Translations under genes and position numbers: made by a program
The notes under the pieces: model-generated
Databases searched by the model: none
Told to the model about the DNA's origin: nothing
The model's input: the letters and a program-made list of their open reading frames with translations, nothing else
Assembly (NCBI GenBank): GCA_965205995.1
Contig: OZ242200.1
Coordinates: forward strand, 1,798,001 to 1,862,000
DNA from: MPNO01 sp965205995
GTDB taxonomy: Bacteria > Pseudomonadota > Alphaproteobacteria > MPNO01
Length of the DNA stretch: 64,000 nt
Direction of reading: 5' to 3'
In this document: positions 1-8,705 of the stretch, in pieces
Layout of the letters: every line of letters starts with the position of its first letter
How positions within the stretch are numbered: the stretch's first letter is position 1

Positions 1-23
1 ACTCTCGCCCGGATACGCTCCGC

Positions 24-2066
24 ATGCGGTGTCGAAATATCTGCCTGACAGTCGCGCTGCTGCTCGCACTCGTCGGCGCTCAATCGACCCCGGCGCATGC
101 GCTCGCCGCCGACACGCTGAAATCGGTCGTTTCGGTGTTGCCCGTCTGGCCCGGGCGCGCCCAGGGCGGCGCGGGCGGACGCCCGGGCGTTGCGCCGGAA
201 GGAAGCGGCGTGGTCTTGCGACCCGGGCATATCGCGACGGCCTGGCATGTGATCGAGCCCGCCACGCGGATCGACATTCGTCTTTCGGACGGACGCATCC
301 TGCCGGCACGGCTGATCGCCAGGGACACCGCGAGCGACATCGCCGTCCTCGGCGTCGACGCCGCGCTCGTGCCGATCGGGATCGCGCCCGCGCCGCGGCT
401 CGCGCAGCCGGTCTGCGCCATCGGCAACGCATTCGGTCTCGGCCTTTCGGTGACCTGCGGCGTGGTTTCCGCGCTGAACGTATCCAGCGCGGGTTTCAAC
501 CCGGTGGAAGATTTCGTCCAGACCGATGCCGCCGCCAACCCGGGCGTTTCGGGCGGCGCGCTGGTGGACGCGGAAGGCCGCCTGGTGGGCATGATGTCGG
601 CGATCTTCGCCTCCAAGGGCGACACCGATATCGGCGTCAATTTCGCCGCCTCGACCGCGCTGCTCCTGCGGGTCGTGGACGCGCTCATTGCCGATGGCGA
701 GGTCCGCTACCCCTCGCCCGGCTGGCGGCTGCAAGCCGCCGGGCGCACCCAACTGACCAGAGTGGCCGCGCCGGCGGTGGGCGCGGTGAGCGAGGGCGGC
801 CCGGCCGCCAAAGCGGGCGTCGCCCCCGGCGATAGGATCCTGAAAATCGGCACGCGCCGGGTCCGCACGCCGCGCGACGCAATCGCCGCATTTGCCGTGC
901 TGCGCGACCTCGGCAGGCCGCTCGCCATCACCCTGCAACGCGACGGGCGACGGCGCGTCGTCACCCTCTCTTTCGCTGCGGTGCCAAGGACGCCGGAGGC
1001 GCCAACCAGGCCGGAAGCGCGCGGAGACTGCCCCCATCCGGCGCCGGTCTGCCGCGTCCGACAGGCGGTCTTCCCGGTCTCCGGCTTCGATCCGGCCGCC
1101 AGCGCGACACGGATCGGGCCCACGCTTCTGGTCACCAACCGGCATGTCGTGGCGGACCGGCCGGATGCGGTCGTCCACACCCCCGACGGGCCGAGAAGCG
1201 CGAGGGTGATCCCCTCGGCCTATCCCGGCGACCTGGCGCTGCTCGAGGCTCGGGGTCTGCCCGAGGGGTTCATTCCGGACCTCGAAGGGGACGTCCCGGG
1301 CGAGGGCGCGTTCTACGCCGTCGGCGCCGACATAGCCCGGAAAGCGGTGCGCGTCTTCGCCCCCGGGGGGCTGATCGCGCGGCCGGCGGAAGGCGCGGAG
1401 CTGGGACGGCTCCACGTTCGCGCGCGCATGCAACCCGGCGTCAGCGGCGGCGCCCTGGTGGATGCGCGCGGCGAATTGGTGGGGATTGCCGTCGGCGGCG
1501 GCGACGGACGCTTCGAGGCGATGCCTCTGGAAGGCGTTCGCGCGTTGCTCGCCTTGCGCAGGGACGCGAGAGCCGCCGAGGTGACGCGCCGGCTGGGAAC
1601 GGCGCTCGCGGACTGCGCGGCCAGGATGGACGCAATCCGGCCGCGCATGGCGGGCAAATCCGACCGCGATGCGCTGTTGGCGAGCTGCGTTGCGGCGAAA
1701 AACCACGGCCAGCTGCTCGAAGCCGGGCGCATCCTGGCACGGGCCCGCGATTTCGACGGCGCCATAGCACTGCACGGTCAGGCCGCCCGGCAGGTCCCGA
1801 ACTCGATCAACGCACGGATCTCGCTCCTGGTGTCGCTGCAGCTCGCCGGACGCTTCGCCGAGATGACAGGGCACGCACGCCGGCTGATGCGCATGGCGCC
1901 CGCGGACCCGCAGGTCTTGCGGTTCGCCATCCAGTCCGGCGTTTGGGGAAACGCGCCGGAACTCGCCGAAGAAGCCTATCGGGCGCTCGTCAAGGCGGAC
2001 CCGCGGCAGGCCAGGGCCGCCCGCCGGTTCATCGACAACGCACCCCCCGTACCGAGGCGCAGGTAA
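24..2066 (+). CDS. Exported trypsin-like serine protease with two S1C domains, PDZ and TPR-like tail
   Basis: Likely an HtrA/Deg-type periplasmic protease. A signal peptide occupies about residues 1-29. The first trypsin-like domain shows the triad as H75 (AWHV), D105 (SDIAVL) and S176 (PGVSGGA). A PDZ domain follows (about 232-318). A second trypsin-like domain (about 345-520) again has an RHVV histidine, a GDLALL aspartate and a PGVSGGAL serine, so both protease units may be active. Residues from about 560 look like TPR helices. 680 aa is longer than ordinary DegP because of the second catalytic domain. The gene ends 5 nt from the convergent subtilisin-like gene; together they form an exported protease pair. 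Substrate is unknown. The start is the first ATG preceding a clean signal sequence. Confidence 0.85.
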   Translation: MRCRNICLTVALLLALVGAQSTPAHALAADTLKSVVSVLPVWPGRAQGGAGGRPGVAPEGSGVVLRPGHIATAWHVIEPATRIDIRLSDGRILPARLIARDTASDIAVLGVDAALVPIGIAPAPRLAQPVCAIGNAFGLGLSVTCGVVSALNVSSAGFNPVEDFVQTDAAANPGVSGGALVDAEGRLVGMMSAIFASKGDTDIGVNFAASTALLLRVVDALIADGEVRYPSPGWRLQAAGRTQLTRVAAPAVGAVSEGGPAAKAGVAPGDRILKIGTRRVRTPRDAIAAFAVLRDLGRPLAITLQRDGRRRVVTLSFAAVPRTPEAPTRPEARGDCPHPAPVCRVRQAVFPVSGFDPAASATRIGPTLLVTNRHVVADRPDAVVHTPDGPRSARVIPSAYPGDLALLEARGLPEGFIPDLEGDVPGEGAFYAVGADIARKAVRVFAPGGLIARPAEGAELGRLHVRARMQPGVSGGALVDARGELVGIAVGGGDGRFEAMPLEGVRALLALRRDARAAEVTRRLGTALADCAARMDAIRPRMAGKSDRDALLASCVAAKNHGQLLEAGRILARARDFDGAIALHGQAARQVPNSINARISLLVSLQLAGRFAEMTGHARRLMRMAPADPQVLRFAIQSGVWGNAPELAEEAYRALVKADPRQARAARRFIDNAPPVPRRR

Positions 2067-2071
2067 ACCGG

Positions 2072-3367
2072 TCAATCCGAGAGCGGGTCGGGAATCCAGC
2101 CGGCCGCGACCACGCGTTTGGGCTCGAACGGAGACGGGGTCGCGCGGGCCAGTATGCGCGCCTTGAGCTCGGCCGGGCCCAGCCCCGGGTTCCGCGCCAA
2201 AAGCCTGGCCGCAAGCGCGGCGAGGCGCGGAACCGCGTAGCTGGAGCCCGACGCGGTCCCGGATGCGCCGCGAAAATCGACGATCTCCAGGTTCTCGGCC
2301 GGCAGCATGACATCGACGCTCACCGCGCCCCAGTTCGACCCCGGGGCAAGCCGCCCGAAGCCGTCGGCCGAGGTCACGGTGACGATGTTTTCGAGCGTGA
2401 AAGCGGCCGGAAAGACAGGGTCCTCGTCGATGTCGCGCCCGTTGTTTCCGGCCGAGACGATGGCCAGGATGTCGCGCCCGCGGAGCGCGCTTTCGAAAGC
2501 GCGCCAGTCTTCGGCGCTGCGGCTGCCCAGCGGCATGGCGAAGATGCGCACACCCGCATCGGCCGCGCGCGCGACCAGCTCGCCCATGCGGCTCATATCG
2601 GGGCGCGGATAGCGGAACGGGATCAACGCGGCGCCGGGCGCCTCCCGCGCGAGCACCGATGCGACCGCCGTGCCGTGGCGGATCGGCAGGAAGGGTCCGC
2701 GCGAGAAATCGCCGTCATAGGGAAAGGGATCGAGGTCCCAATAGTCATAGCCCAAGGGCATCCCCTCGCCATCGCGGGCCAACCGGTTGCGAAACAGCTT
2801 CAAATCGTAGGCCAGCCCCGAATCCACCAGGGCGACCCGAATACCGCCGGCATCCCTCCCCTCGGGCCATGGGGCCTGCAGGGTCTCGGTCCATCTCAGC
2901 GTCTTGAGGTCGCCTTCCAGGTGATCGAAATATCGCCAAATATCGCCGTCCGCCCGGATCGCCCGACCGGACCGAATTATGCACCCGCCATCCGCTATCG
3001 CCTGAACGGACGGCCGGACGCGGTCGCCGTCCCGCGCGGCGTAGGAAACCAGGAACCGGCGAAGCCGGCCGTTGAATTGCCGCCGCTCGATGACGAGCTC
3101 GTCGGCCCCCGGCAGCAGGAGGCGGACGACGATGCGCAGCGGATCCCGGTTGTCGGGCCGGCGGGTCTCCTCCAGAAACCAGCTTCCGGGTATGGCGCTC
3201 TGCGCATCGAGGCCGGACAATCCGGTCAGCGGACATACCCGTTCGACGGCAAGACGCAGCCAGCGCGCTTCGTCCCGATTGCTGTCGGCGATCGATCCGA
3301 TCGGCATCGCAATCGTCGAAGCGAATACGAATACTGCGCCGGGAATCCGCATGAGAAAGCGTCGCAT
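2072..3367 (-). CDS. Exported S8 (subtilisin-like) serine protease
   Basis: Peptidase S8 domain: catalytic Asp in VALVDSG (about residue 184), His in RHGTAVASV (about 232), oxyanion Asn in VSAGNNG and Ser in GTASGSSYAVP (about 371). An N-terminal hydrophobic stretch after MRRFLMR looks like a signal peptide. The segment between it and the catalytic core (about residues 30-170) is unlike a standard I9 prodomain and may be a family-specific proregion. It lies 45 nt downstream of the Lrp/AsnC gene on the same strand, so co-transcription is possible, and is convergent with the trypsin-like protease. The family is clear; the substrate is not. Confidence 0.85.
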   Translation of the reverse strand: MRRFLMRIPGAVFVFASTIAMPIGSIADSNRDEARWLRLAVERVCPLTGLSGLDAQSAIPGSWFLEETRRPDNRDPLRIVVRLLLPGADELVIERRQFNGRLRRFLVSYAARDGDRVRPSVQAIADGGCIIRSGRAIRADGDIWRYFDHLEGDLKTLRWTETLQAPWPEGRDAGGIRVALVDSGLAYDLKLFRNRLARDGEGMPLGYDYWDLDPFPYDGDFSRGPFLPIRHGTAVASVLAREAPGAALIPFRYPRPDMSRMGELVARAADAGVRIFAMPLGSRSAEDWRAFESALRGRDILAIVSAGNNGRDIDEDPVFPAAFTLENIVTVTSADGFGRLAPGSNWGAVSVDVMLPAENLEIVDFRGASGTASGSSYAVPRLAALAARLLARNPGLGPAELKARILARATPSPFEPKRVVAAGWIPDPLSD

Positions 3368-3412
3368 GGTGGCGTATCGATCGCAATGCAGCCGGGCGAA
3401 AGCGGCTTCGGG

Positions 3413-3874
3413 CTAGATGGGCAGGGTCGTGGTGTCCTTGATGTCGTCCATCACGAAGCTCGCCGAGATGTCGGCGATCGGAACCTTCGAGATGAGGCGC
3501 TGATAGAACCGGTCATAGCCCTTCACGTTGGGCACCCGCAGCCGCAGCACATAGTCGATGTCGCCGCTCATCCGGTGGGCGCCCTGCACCTCCGGCAGCG
3601 TTCGCACGGCCTCCTCGAACTTGCCGAGCCAATCCTTTTCGTGGGCGTTGGTGCGGATGATCACGAAGACCGACAGGCCGAGATCCACCGCTTCCGGATC
3701 GACCAGTACGACCCGCCCCCGGATGACTTTCCGCTCTTCCATTCGCTTGACGCGGCGCCAGCAGGCGTTGCGCGACAGGTTCGTTTTCCCGGCCAGCTCG
3801 TCCATGCTGATCGATGCGTCTTCCTGCAGGTATCGAAGGATTCTGCGGTCCGTATCATCCGGTATCATGCTCAT
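3413..3874 (-). CDS. Lrp/AsnC family transcriptional regulator
   Basis: A 153-aa protein of the usual Lrp/AsnC length. The N-terminal helix-turn-helix contains DDTDRRILRYLQEDA and LSRNACWRRVKRMEE. The C-terminal RAM (amino-acid-sensing) domain contains VFVIIRTNAHE and HRMSGDIDYVLRLRV. The reading frame stays open upstream to 4330, but that extension has no family similarity, so the ATG at 3874 (MSMIPDD) is chosen. An ATG two codons further in is also possible. A TTGGGA-N5-TCCCAA palindrome abuts the start codon, as expected for autoregulation. Divergent from the DUF6356 gene; the S8 protease lies downstream on the same strand. The effector is probably an amino acid. Confidence 0.9.
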   Translation of the reverse strand: MSMIPDDTDRRILRYLQEDASISMDELAGKTNLSRNACWRRVKRMEERKVIRGRVVLVDPEAVDLGLSVFVIIRTNAHEKDWLGKFEEAVRTLPEVQGAHRMSGDIDYVLRLRVPNVKGYDRFYQRLISKVPIADISASFVMDDIKDTTTLPI

Positions 3875-3875
3875 A

Positions 3876-3892
3876 TTGGGACAATATCCCAA
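3876..3892. promoter_or_regulatory. Candidate Lrp/AsnC operator palindrome
   Basis: Inverted repeat TTGGGA-caata-TCCCAA ending one base before the regulator's ATG. A related half-site (TTTGGGAG) lies about 25 nt further upstream. The position overlaps the likely ribosome-binding/promoter region, so binding would repress the regulator. Inferred from position and symmetry only. Confidence 0.45.
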
Positions 3893-3994
3893 AATACGCT
3901 CAATCGACAAAACATTTGGGAGAAAAATCCGCAACCGCCCTGATATCCTCAAGGACAGGAGTCGGGCGCAAATGCGAAAGATGGAGAGACACCC

Positions 3995-4243
3995 ATGAGC
4001 CGGCAGCAGGCAGCCTCCCCGGCGCGGTCGTTGCTGAGCGCATTCACCGACCACCCGCACAGCGTCGGCGAAACCTATCCGGAGCATATGGGTGTCGCCA
4101 TGCGCTTCGGAGCCCGGCTGTTCTGCGCCGGCTGCGCCGCCATCGTCCACGCCGTCATTCCGGCGCTGTTCCAGACCACGGCCAGCCGCACAATCGAGGC
4201 GATGCATGCGGCCATGAAGGGCCGCCCCGGGCCGGAGAGCTGA
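3995..4243 (+). CDS. DUF6356 family small protein
   Basis: 82 aa with the characteristic HPHSVGETYPEHMGVAMRFGARL core followed by a hydrophobic helix (FCAGCAAIVHAVIPALF) and a TASRTIEAMH tail. This matches the small DUF6356 family common in alphaproteobacteria. It is probably membrane-associated through the single hydrophobic segment. No function is known. It is divergently arranged with the Lrp gene and precedes the small ferredoxin-like-fold protein by 77 nt. Confidence 0.7.
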   Translation: MSRQQAASPARSLLSAFTDHPHSVGETYPEHMGVAMRFGARLFCAGCAAIVHAVIPALFQTTASRTIEAMHAAMKGRPGPES

Positions 4244-4320
4244 TCGACCGGCCATTGGAGCGGGGAGCCGCTCGCGTGTTCTGCTAATGTCTGGCCACAG
4301 CGTCAGACGGAGACAGTATA

Positions 4321-4626
4321 ATGACCGCATTCCTGATCGTGCGCGCCGAGGTGGACCCGGCCTCGAAAGACGCGTTCGACGCCTGGTACCGGAACGAGCA
4401 TCTGCCGGACGCCGTCGAGGCCTTCGACGCGGCGGGCGCCTCGCGCGGTTGGAGCGAAGTGGACGACAACGTGCATATCGCCTTCTACGAGTTCGCGGAC
4501 CTGGCGGATGTGAACCGGGTGATGGGGTCCGACGCGCTCAAGGGGATGATCGCCGAGTTCGACCGGCATTGGCAGGGCAAGGTGACCCGGACCCGCGAAG
4601 TGCTGGAATTGATCCAGGAAATCTGA
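4321..4626 (+). CDS. Small dimeric alpha/beta-barrel protein (EthD/Dabb-like)
   Basis: 101 aa, beginning with a strand (TAFLIVRAEVDP) then the WYRNEHLPDAV motif typical of EthD/DUF4286-like ferredoxin-fold proteins, followed by VHIAFYEFADLADV. Such proteins form dimeric alpha/beta barrels and act in ring cleavage, polyketide or oxidoreductase accessory roles. A GGAGACAG ribosome-binding site sits upstream. It lies 24 nt before the nitronate monooxygenase, suggesting a shared transcript. Exact role is unknown. Confidence 0.65.
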   Translation: MTAFLIVRAEVDPASKDAFDAWYRNEHLPDAVEAFDAAGASRGWSEVDDNVHIAFYEFADLADVNRVMGSDALKGMIAEFDRHWQGKVTRTREVLELIQEI

Positions 4627-4650
4627 ACCGCACTCCTCGGCAAGCCCGCC

Positions 4651-5646
4651 ATGCCGGAACGCACAAAACTCTCGACCGCGATCACCCGCCTGCTGGGCAT
4701 CGACCACCCGGTCCTGCTCGCTCCGATGGGCGGCGTCGCCGGCGGCGCGCTGGCCGGCGCGGTCTCCGCCGCCGGCGGGCTGGGGCTGATCGGCGCCGGC
4801 TATGCCGACCCCGCCGTCGGCTTCGGCTCGGACGACTGGATCCGGGACCAGTTCGACAAGGCAGGCAACCGGGCCGCGGGTATCGGCTTCATCACCTGGG
4901 CGCTGGACCGGCGCCCGGATGCGCTCGACGTCGCGCTGGAATGCGGACCCCGGGCCGTCATGCTGTCCTTCGGCGACATCGCGCCCTATGCCGCGAAGAT
5001 CCGCGACGCGGGCGCCGCGCTGATCTGCCAGGTCCAGACCCTGAAGGATGCACGGGAGGCGGCGGCGAAGGGCGCCCAGATCGTCGTCGCCCAGGGCACG
5101 GAGGCCGGCGGCCACGGGGCGGACCGGGCGACGCTGCCGCTGGTTCCGGCGGTCGCCGACGCGGTGGCGCCGGTTCCGGTCGCCGCCGCCGGCGGCATTG
5201 CCGACGGGCGGGGCCTGGCCGCCGCCCTGATGCTGGGCGCCGAGGCGGTGCTTGTCGGCACCCGTTTCTGGGCGACGCGGGAGGCGCTGGGCCACCCCAA
5301 CCAGAAGGCGCTGATCGAGCGCTCGGGGGGCGACGACACGCTCCGGACCAAGGCGTTCGACACCGCCCGCGGCCTGACCTGGCCGGAACCCTGGACCGGG
5401 CGCGCCATCCGCAACGCCTTCGCCGACACCTGGCACGGCCGCGACGACGCGCTGCGCGAAGAGGGATTGCCGATGCGCGAACGCTTCTTCGCGGCCCAGC
5501 GCGAAGGCGACACGGAGATGGCGGTCACTTTCGCCGGCGAAGGGCTGGACCTGATCGCCGACCGGCCGGGCGCCGGCGCGCTGGTCGAGCGGATCGTCGA
5601 CGAGGCGATCGATGCGCTGGCGGCGGCGCAGGACCGCCTGCGATAG
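4651..5646 (+). CDS. Nitronate monooxygenase (2-nitropropane dioxygenase) family
   Basis: A 331-aa FMN-dependent TIM-barrel enzyme. Visible motifs: HPVLLAPMGGVAGGALAGAVSAAGGLGLIG at the N terminus, QGTEAGGHG (contains the conserved catalytic-region His) and AAGGIADGRGLAAALMLGAEAVLVGTRF near the FMN phosphate site. The family oxidises nitronates, but some members act on other carbon acids. It is followed by an MFS carrier only 7 nt downstream, likely in the same operon and possibly importing the substrate. Confidence 0.85.
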   Translation: MPERTKLSTAITRLLGIDHPVLLAPMGGVAGGALAGAVSAAGGLGLIGAGYADPAVGFGSDDWIRDQFDKAGNRAAGIGFITWALDRRPDALDVALECGPRAVMLSFGDIAPYAAKIRDAGAALICQVQTLKDAREAAAKGAQIVVAQGTEAGGHGADRATLPLVPAVADAVAPVPVAAAGGIADGRGLAAALMLGAEAVLVGTRFWATREALGHPNQKALIERSGGDDTLRTKAFDTARGLTWPEPWTGRAIRNAFADTWHGRDDALREEGLPMRERFFAAQREGDTEMAVTFAGEGLDLIADRPGAGALVERIVDEAIDALAAAQDRLR

Positions 5647-5653
5647 CCGGGCC

Positions 5654-6856
5654 ATGTCGCGCGACCGCCTCCACTTCCTGTTCCTCAATGTCGGACATTT
5701 CCTCGACCATTTGTTCATGCTGATCTTCGCGACGGTGGCCGCGCTCAGGCTCGCCGAGGAGTGGGGCATGAGCTACGCCGCGCTCATCCCCTATGCCACG
5801 CCCGGCTTCATCGCGTTCGGGATCTGCGCCATCCCGGCCGGATGGATCGCCGACAAGTGGAGCCGCGAAGGCATGATGATCGTCTTCTTCATCGGCATCG
5901 GGGCGAGCTCGATCGCAACCGCGCTCGCGGACTCGCCGATCTCCATCGCGCTCGGATTGTCGGCGATCGGCGTGTTCGCCGCGATCTATCACCCGGTCGG
6001 GCTGGCGATGGTCGTCGAGGGCCGGACGAGGACCGGCATCCCGCTCGCGATCAACGGCGTGTTCGGCAATCTGGGGGTGGCCGCGGCGGCGCTGCTCACC
6101 GGCTGGCTCATCGACACAGGCGGCTGGCGCAATGCGTTCGTCCTGCCGGGCGCCGTCTCCATCGCTCTCGGCGCCGGCTACGCGGCCTTCCTGTGGACCG
6201 GACGCGCCGCCGGCAACGCCCACGCGCCCGCGGAGGCGACCGCGCAAGGCGCTTCGTCGGTCGGGCGCGCGGCGTTCCGGCGCGTGCTCGGGGTGATCGT
6301 GTTCACCACCGCGATCGGCGGGCTGATCTTCCAGAGCACCACCTTCGCGCTCCCGAAGATCTTCGACGAACGGCTCGCCGGGCTGGCCGGATCGGCCACC
6401 GAAATCGGCGCCTTTGCGTTCCTGGTCTTTGCGGTCGCGGCGCTGGCGCAGCTCGTGGTCGGCTATCTCGTCGACCGCCACTCGGTACGCGCCGTGTTCG
6501 CGTTCGTCGCGGGGCTCCAGGCGGTGTTCTTCGCAATCATGTACCAGCTCACCGGGCTTGCCGCGCTGGTCGTCGCCATCGCCTTCATGCTCGTCGTGTT
6601 CGGGCAGATCCCGATCAACGACGTGCTCGTCGGCCGCATCGCCAGGAGCGAATGGCGCAGCCGTCTCTATGCCATCCGCTACATCGTCACCTTTTCGGTG
6701 ATGGCCTCGACGATCCCGGTGATCGCGGGAATCCACGCAAGCTGGGGCTTCGGCGCGCTGTTCGTGGTGATGGCGGTGGCGGCAAGCGGAATCCTCGCCG
6801 CGGTCCTGACGCTGCCGAGCACCGGCGTCCTCGCCGCGCGTCCCGCCAACGCCTAG
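5654..6856 (+). CDS. MFS transporter
   Basis: About 400 aa and 11-12 hydrophobic segments in two halves around a central loop near residue 195-210 (AHAPAEATAQGASSVGR). The loop after TM2 (AGWIADKWSREGMM) resembles the MFS signature GxLxDRxGRR. The ATG at 5654 (MSRDRLHFLFLN) is preferred over upstream in-frame codons because those lie inside the preceding gene. Inner membrane; substrate not predictable. Gap to the nitronate monooxygenase is 7 nt. It ends 19 nt from the convergent vapC. Confidence 0.85.
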   Translation: MSRDRLHFLFLNVGHFLDHLFMLIFATVAALRLAEEWGMSYAALIPYATPGFIAFGICAIPAGWIADKWSREGMMIVFFIGIGASSIATALADSPISIALGLSAIGVFAAIYHPVGLAMVVEGRTRTGIPLAINGVFGNLGVAAAALLTGWLIDTGGWRNAFVLPGAVSIALGAGYAAFLWTGRAAGNAHAPAEATAQGASSVGRAAFRRVLGVIVFTTAIGGLIFQSTTFALPKIFDERLAGLAGSATEIGAFAFLVFAVAALAQLVVGYLVDRHSVRAVFAFVAGLQAVFFAIMYQLTGLAALVVAIAFMLVVFGQIPINDVLVGRIARSEWRSRLYAIRYIVTFSVMASTIPVIAGIHASWGFGALFVVMAVAASGILAAVLTLPSTGVLAARPANA

Positions 6857-6875
6857 AGAGGGCCGCGCCAGGCGG

Positions 6876-7259
6876 TCACAACGCGCTGGCGATATCCGTC
6901 CTCGCGAAATCCCCGCCGATATAGAGCAACGGGCAGTCATGTGTCTTCGCGACTTCATAGGCGAAGCAGTCGCCGAAGTTGAGCCCGGCGGGGTGCACGC
7001 CCTTGCCCCATCGCGCATAGCTGTCGGCGACCCGCCTGGCCGTGGCAAGCGTCACATTTGCGGTCTCAAGACCCAGCCCGTCGATGAGCCTGGCCATTTC
7101 CGCGCCGAGGCCGCGCCTCCCGGCAACGATCAGCGCCTCGGCAACGGTACCCGCCGAAATCACGATGCGGTCGTCTTTGGCCAGAACGTCCGCGCAGGCC
7201 GCGGTCTCCGGCTCGTCCAGCAGGATCGCCATCAGGGCCGAGCTGTCGACCGCGATCAC
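6876..7259 (-). CDS. vapC: VapC-type PIN-domain toxin ribonuclease
   Basis: 127-aa PIN domain with the conserved acidic residues: D5 in MIAVDSSALMAIL, E in the GTVAEALIV helix, D in LNFGDCFAYEVAK and D in YIGGDFARTDI. These coordinate Mg/Mn for RNA cleavage. Length is typical of VapC. The start overlaps the stop of vapB by 4 nt, the normal antitoxin-toxin order. The family cleaves tRNA or rRNA; the target here is unknown. Confidence 0.9.
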   Translation of the reverse strand: MIAVDSSALMAILLDEPETAACADVLAKDDRIVISAGTVAEALIVAGRRGLGAEMARLIDGLGLETANVTLATARRVADSYARWGKGVHPAGLNFGDCFAYEVAKTHDCPLLYIGGDFARTDIASAL

Positions 7260-7513
7260 CTGGGCAGGCCGTCGTCATCGTACAGGAAATCCTGACTACG
7301 GGCCGCGCTGGCGCCCGCGATGCGCTTGTTCTTGGCGGCCGCCTGTATAGCCGCGATCACCGCGCGCCGCGCGCCGGCATTCGGCCGGGGCTGTACCGGC
7401 ACCAGCCGGACCGTCGCCCTGCCATGACGGGTGAGCACCACCTCATCGCCCGCCTCCGCCCGCCGGACGAGATCGGTCAATTGTGCTTTCGCTTCGCTGA
7501 CGGAGATCCGCAT
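7256..7513 (-). CDS. vapB: VapB/Phd-type antitoxin
   Basis: About 85 aa. The N-terminal Phd/YefM-like DNA-binding segment reads MRISVSEAKAQLTDLVRRAEAGDEVVLTRHGRA, and the C terminus is basic then acidic (DFLYDDDGLPR), as expected for toxin binding. The ATG at 7513 matches family N termini. A TTG at 7549 in the same frame would add 12 residues, and the AGGAGG next to 7513 is unusually close, so the start is uncertain. It overlaps vapC by 4 nt. Upstream lies a perfect 9-bp inverted repeat, the likely autoregulation site. Confidence 0.85.
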   Translation of the reverse strand: MRISVSEAKAQLTDLVRRAEAGDEVVLTRHGRATVRLVPVQPRPNAGARRAVIAAIQAAAKNKRIAGASAARSQDFLYDDDGLPR

Positions 7514-7550
7514 CCTCCTGCTTCCCCCATGAAGTATCGCCAACGACAAT

Positions 7551-7571
7551 ATGGACCATTATATGGTCCAT
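7551..7571. promoter_or_regulatory. Candidate vapBC operator (9-bp inverted repeat)
   Basis: ATGGACCAT-tat-ATGGTCCAT is a perfect 9-bp inverted repeat with a 3-nt spacer, 38-58 nt upstream of the vapB ATG. VapBC complexes generally repress their own promoter through such repeats. Binding is inferred. Confidence 0.6.
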
Positions 7572-7620
7572 TTCAAGGCGCCGAACCCGGCCAGTTCCCC
7601 GGTGAGCGTGCCCGCCCCCG

Positions 7621-8679
7621 TCACCCCGACGAAGGCGGCGCGCGATCCTCGACGAGGCGATCGAACTCGACGCTCCATTCCCTCCGCCAATGCGTGCGCG
7701 TGGCATCGTCGACCCAGGCTCCGGCCAGGCCGTTGAGCATGAATTCCCGGAGGTCGCCCAGCGAATAGCCGAAATTCTCGACCATGCTGTGCCAGCACGT
7801 CGTCGGATCGGTCAAATGGAACGACGGGTCGTCGGTGTTGGGATGGATCCTGAGGCCCGCCTTCGCCATATGGCGGATGGGGTGCTTTTCCGCCCATTCC
7901 CCGGGGTCGAGCGTGCGCAAATAGTAGCTGTTGGTGGGCACCACGGTGATCACGATCTCCTCATCGGCGCAGCGGGCGGTGAGCTCCAGGTTGTCGAGGA
8001 GCGTATAGCCGTGGTCGATCCGGTCGACGCGCAGCAGGTCCAGCGCTGTCGCCACATTGTTCCAGGGCGTGCCGAACTCTCCGGCATGGGCGGTGGCCTT
8101 GAAACCGGCCGAGACCGCGAGCGCGTAGGCCTCGGCAAACATCTCGGGCGGGCGGTCCACCTCGTTGTAGTCGATGCCGATCCCGAGAACGCCGGGCTCC
8201 CGGTGGTCGATCATCGAACGCACCATCTCGACCGCCTCTTCGGGCGAGGCTTCCCGGTCGATGCTCGGGATCAACCCGCTGGAGATGCCGAAATCCCGTC
8301 CCGCCTCGCCCATGCCTCCGAGGATGGCGGCCTGCAAGTCGCGATACGAAAGGTCGGTATGGCGGAGCGTCCCGGTCGGGTTCCAGAATATCTCGGCGTG
8401 GCGCACCGTGTGGACCGCGACATCTTCGAGATACTCGTAAGTTATCTGGCGCAGGTCCTCCGGCGATTGCAGGATATGCCCTTCGAGCTCGCGGAAGATG
8501 TGCAGGACGCCGACCGGCTTCTCGCCGCGGACATAGAACCGCTCGATCTCGTCCGCCGTGGTGCGGGCGCCGTTCCGGGCCGCGATGTCCTTCATCGTCT
8601 GCTTCCGGATGGTGCCCAGAAGGTGACAATGGATCTCCACCTTGGGGATCCGTCTGAGAAGCGCCTTCAGATCGCTCAC
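7621..8679 (-). CDS. Adenosine deaminase family amidohydrolase
   Basis: A 352-aa metal-dependent purine deaminase-type TIM barrel. Zinc and catalytic motifs: EIHCHLLGT (HxH), ATAHAGEFGTPWN (HAGE), DRIDHGYTLLD and IHPNTDDPSF (final DD). The family converts adenosine or adenine to inosine or hypoxanthine; substrate specificity is not fixed by these motifs. The GTG at 8679 is chosen because AGGAGG precedes it by 9 nt and similarity starts there. The gene is the last of a five-gene set with a polyamine-type ABC importer (gap 26 nt), implying that the imported compound is a deaminase substrate or that the two act in one purine/amine salvage route. Confidence 0.85.
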   Translation of the reverse strand: MSDLKALLRRIPKVEIHCHLLGTIRKQTMKDIAARNGARTTADEIERFYVRGEKPVGVLHIFRELEGHILQSPEDLRQITYEYLEDVAVHTVRHAEIFWNPTGTLRHTDLSYRDLQAAILGGMGEAGRDFGISSGLIPSIDREASPEEAVEMVRSMIDHREPGVLGIGIDYNEVDRPPEMFAEAYALAVSAGFKATAHAGEFGTPWNNVATALDLLRVDRIDHGYTLLDNLELTARCADEEIVITVVPTNSYYLRTLDPGEWAEKHPIRHMAKAGLRIHPNTDDPSFHLTDPTTCWHSMVENFGYSLGDLREFMLNGLAGAWVDDATRTHWRREWSVEFDRLVEDRAPPSSG

Positions 8680-8705
8680 TGTCCCGATCCTCCTGGTTGA
8701 CGAAT

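Noticed and set aside
1943..3943. 666-codon open frame on the + strand
   Set aside because: It lies opposite the S8 protease and the Lrp gene, has R/G/P-rich composition and no domain; a GC-rich shadow.
3875..4330. Longer N terminus of the Lrp-type regulator
   Set aside because: Residues upstream of MSMIPDD have no helix-turn-helix similarity and would cover the operator and divergent promoter.
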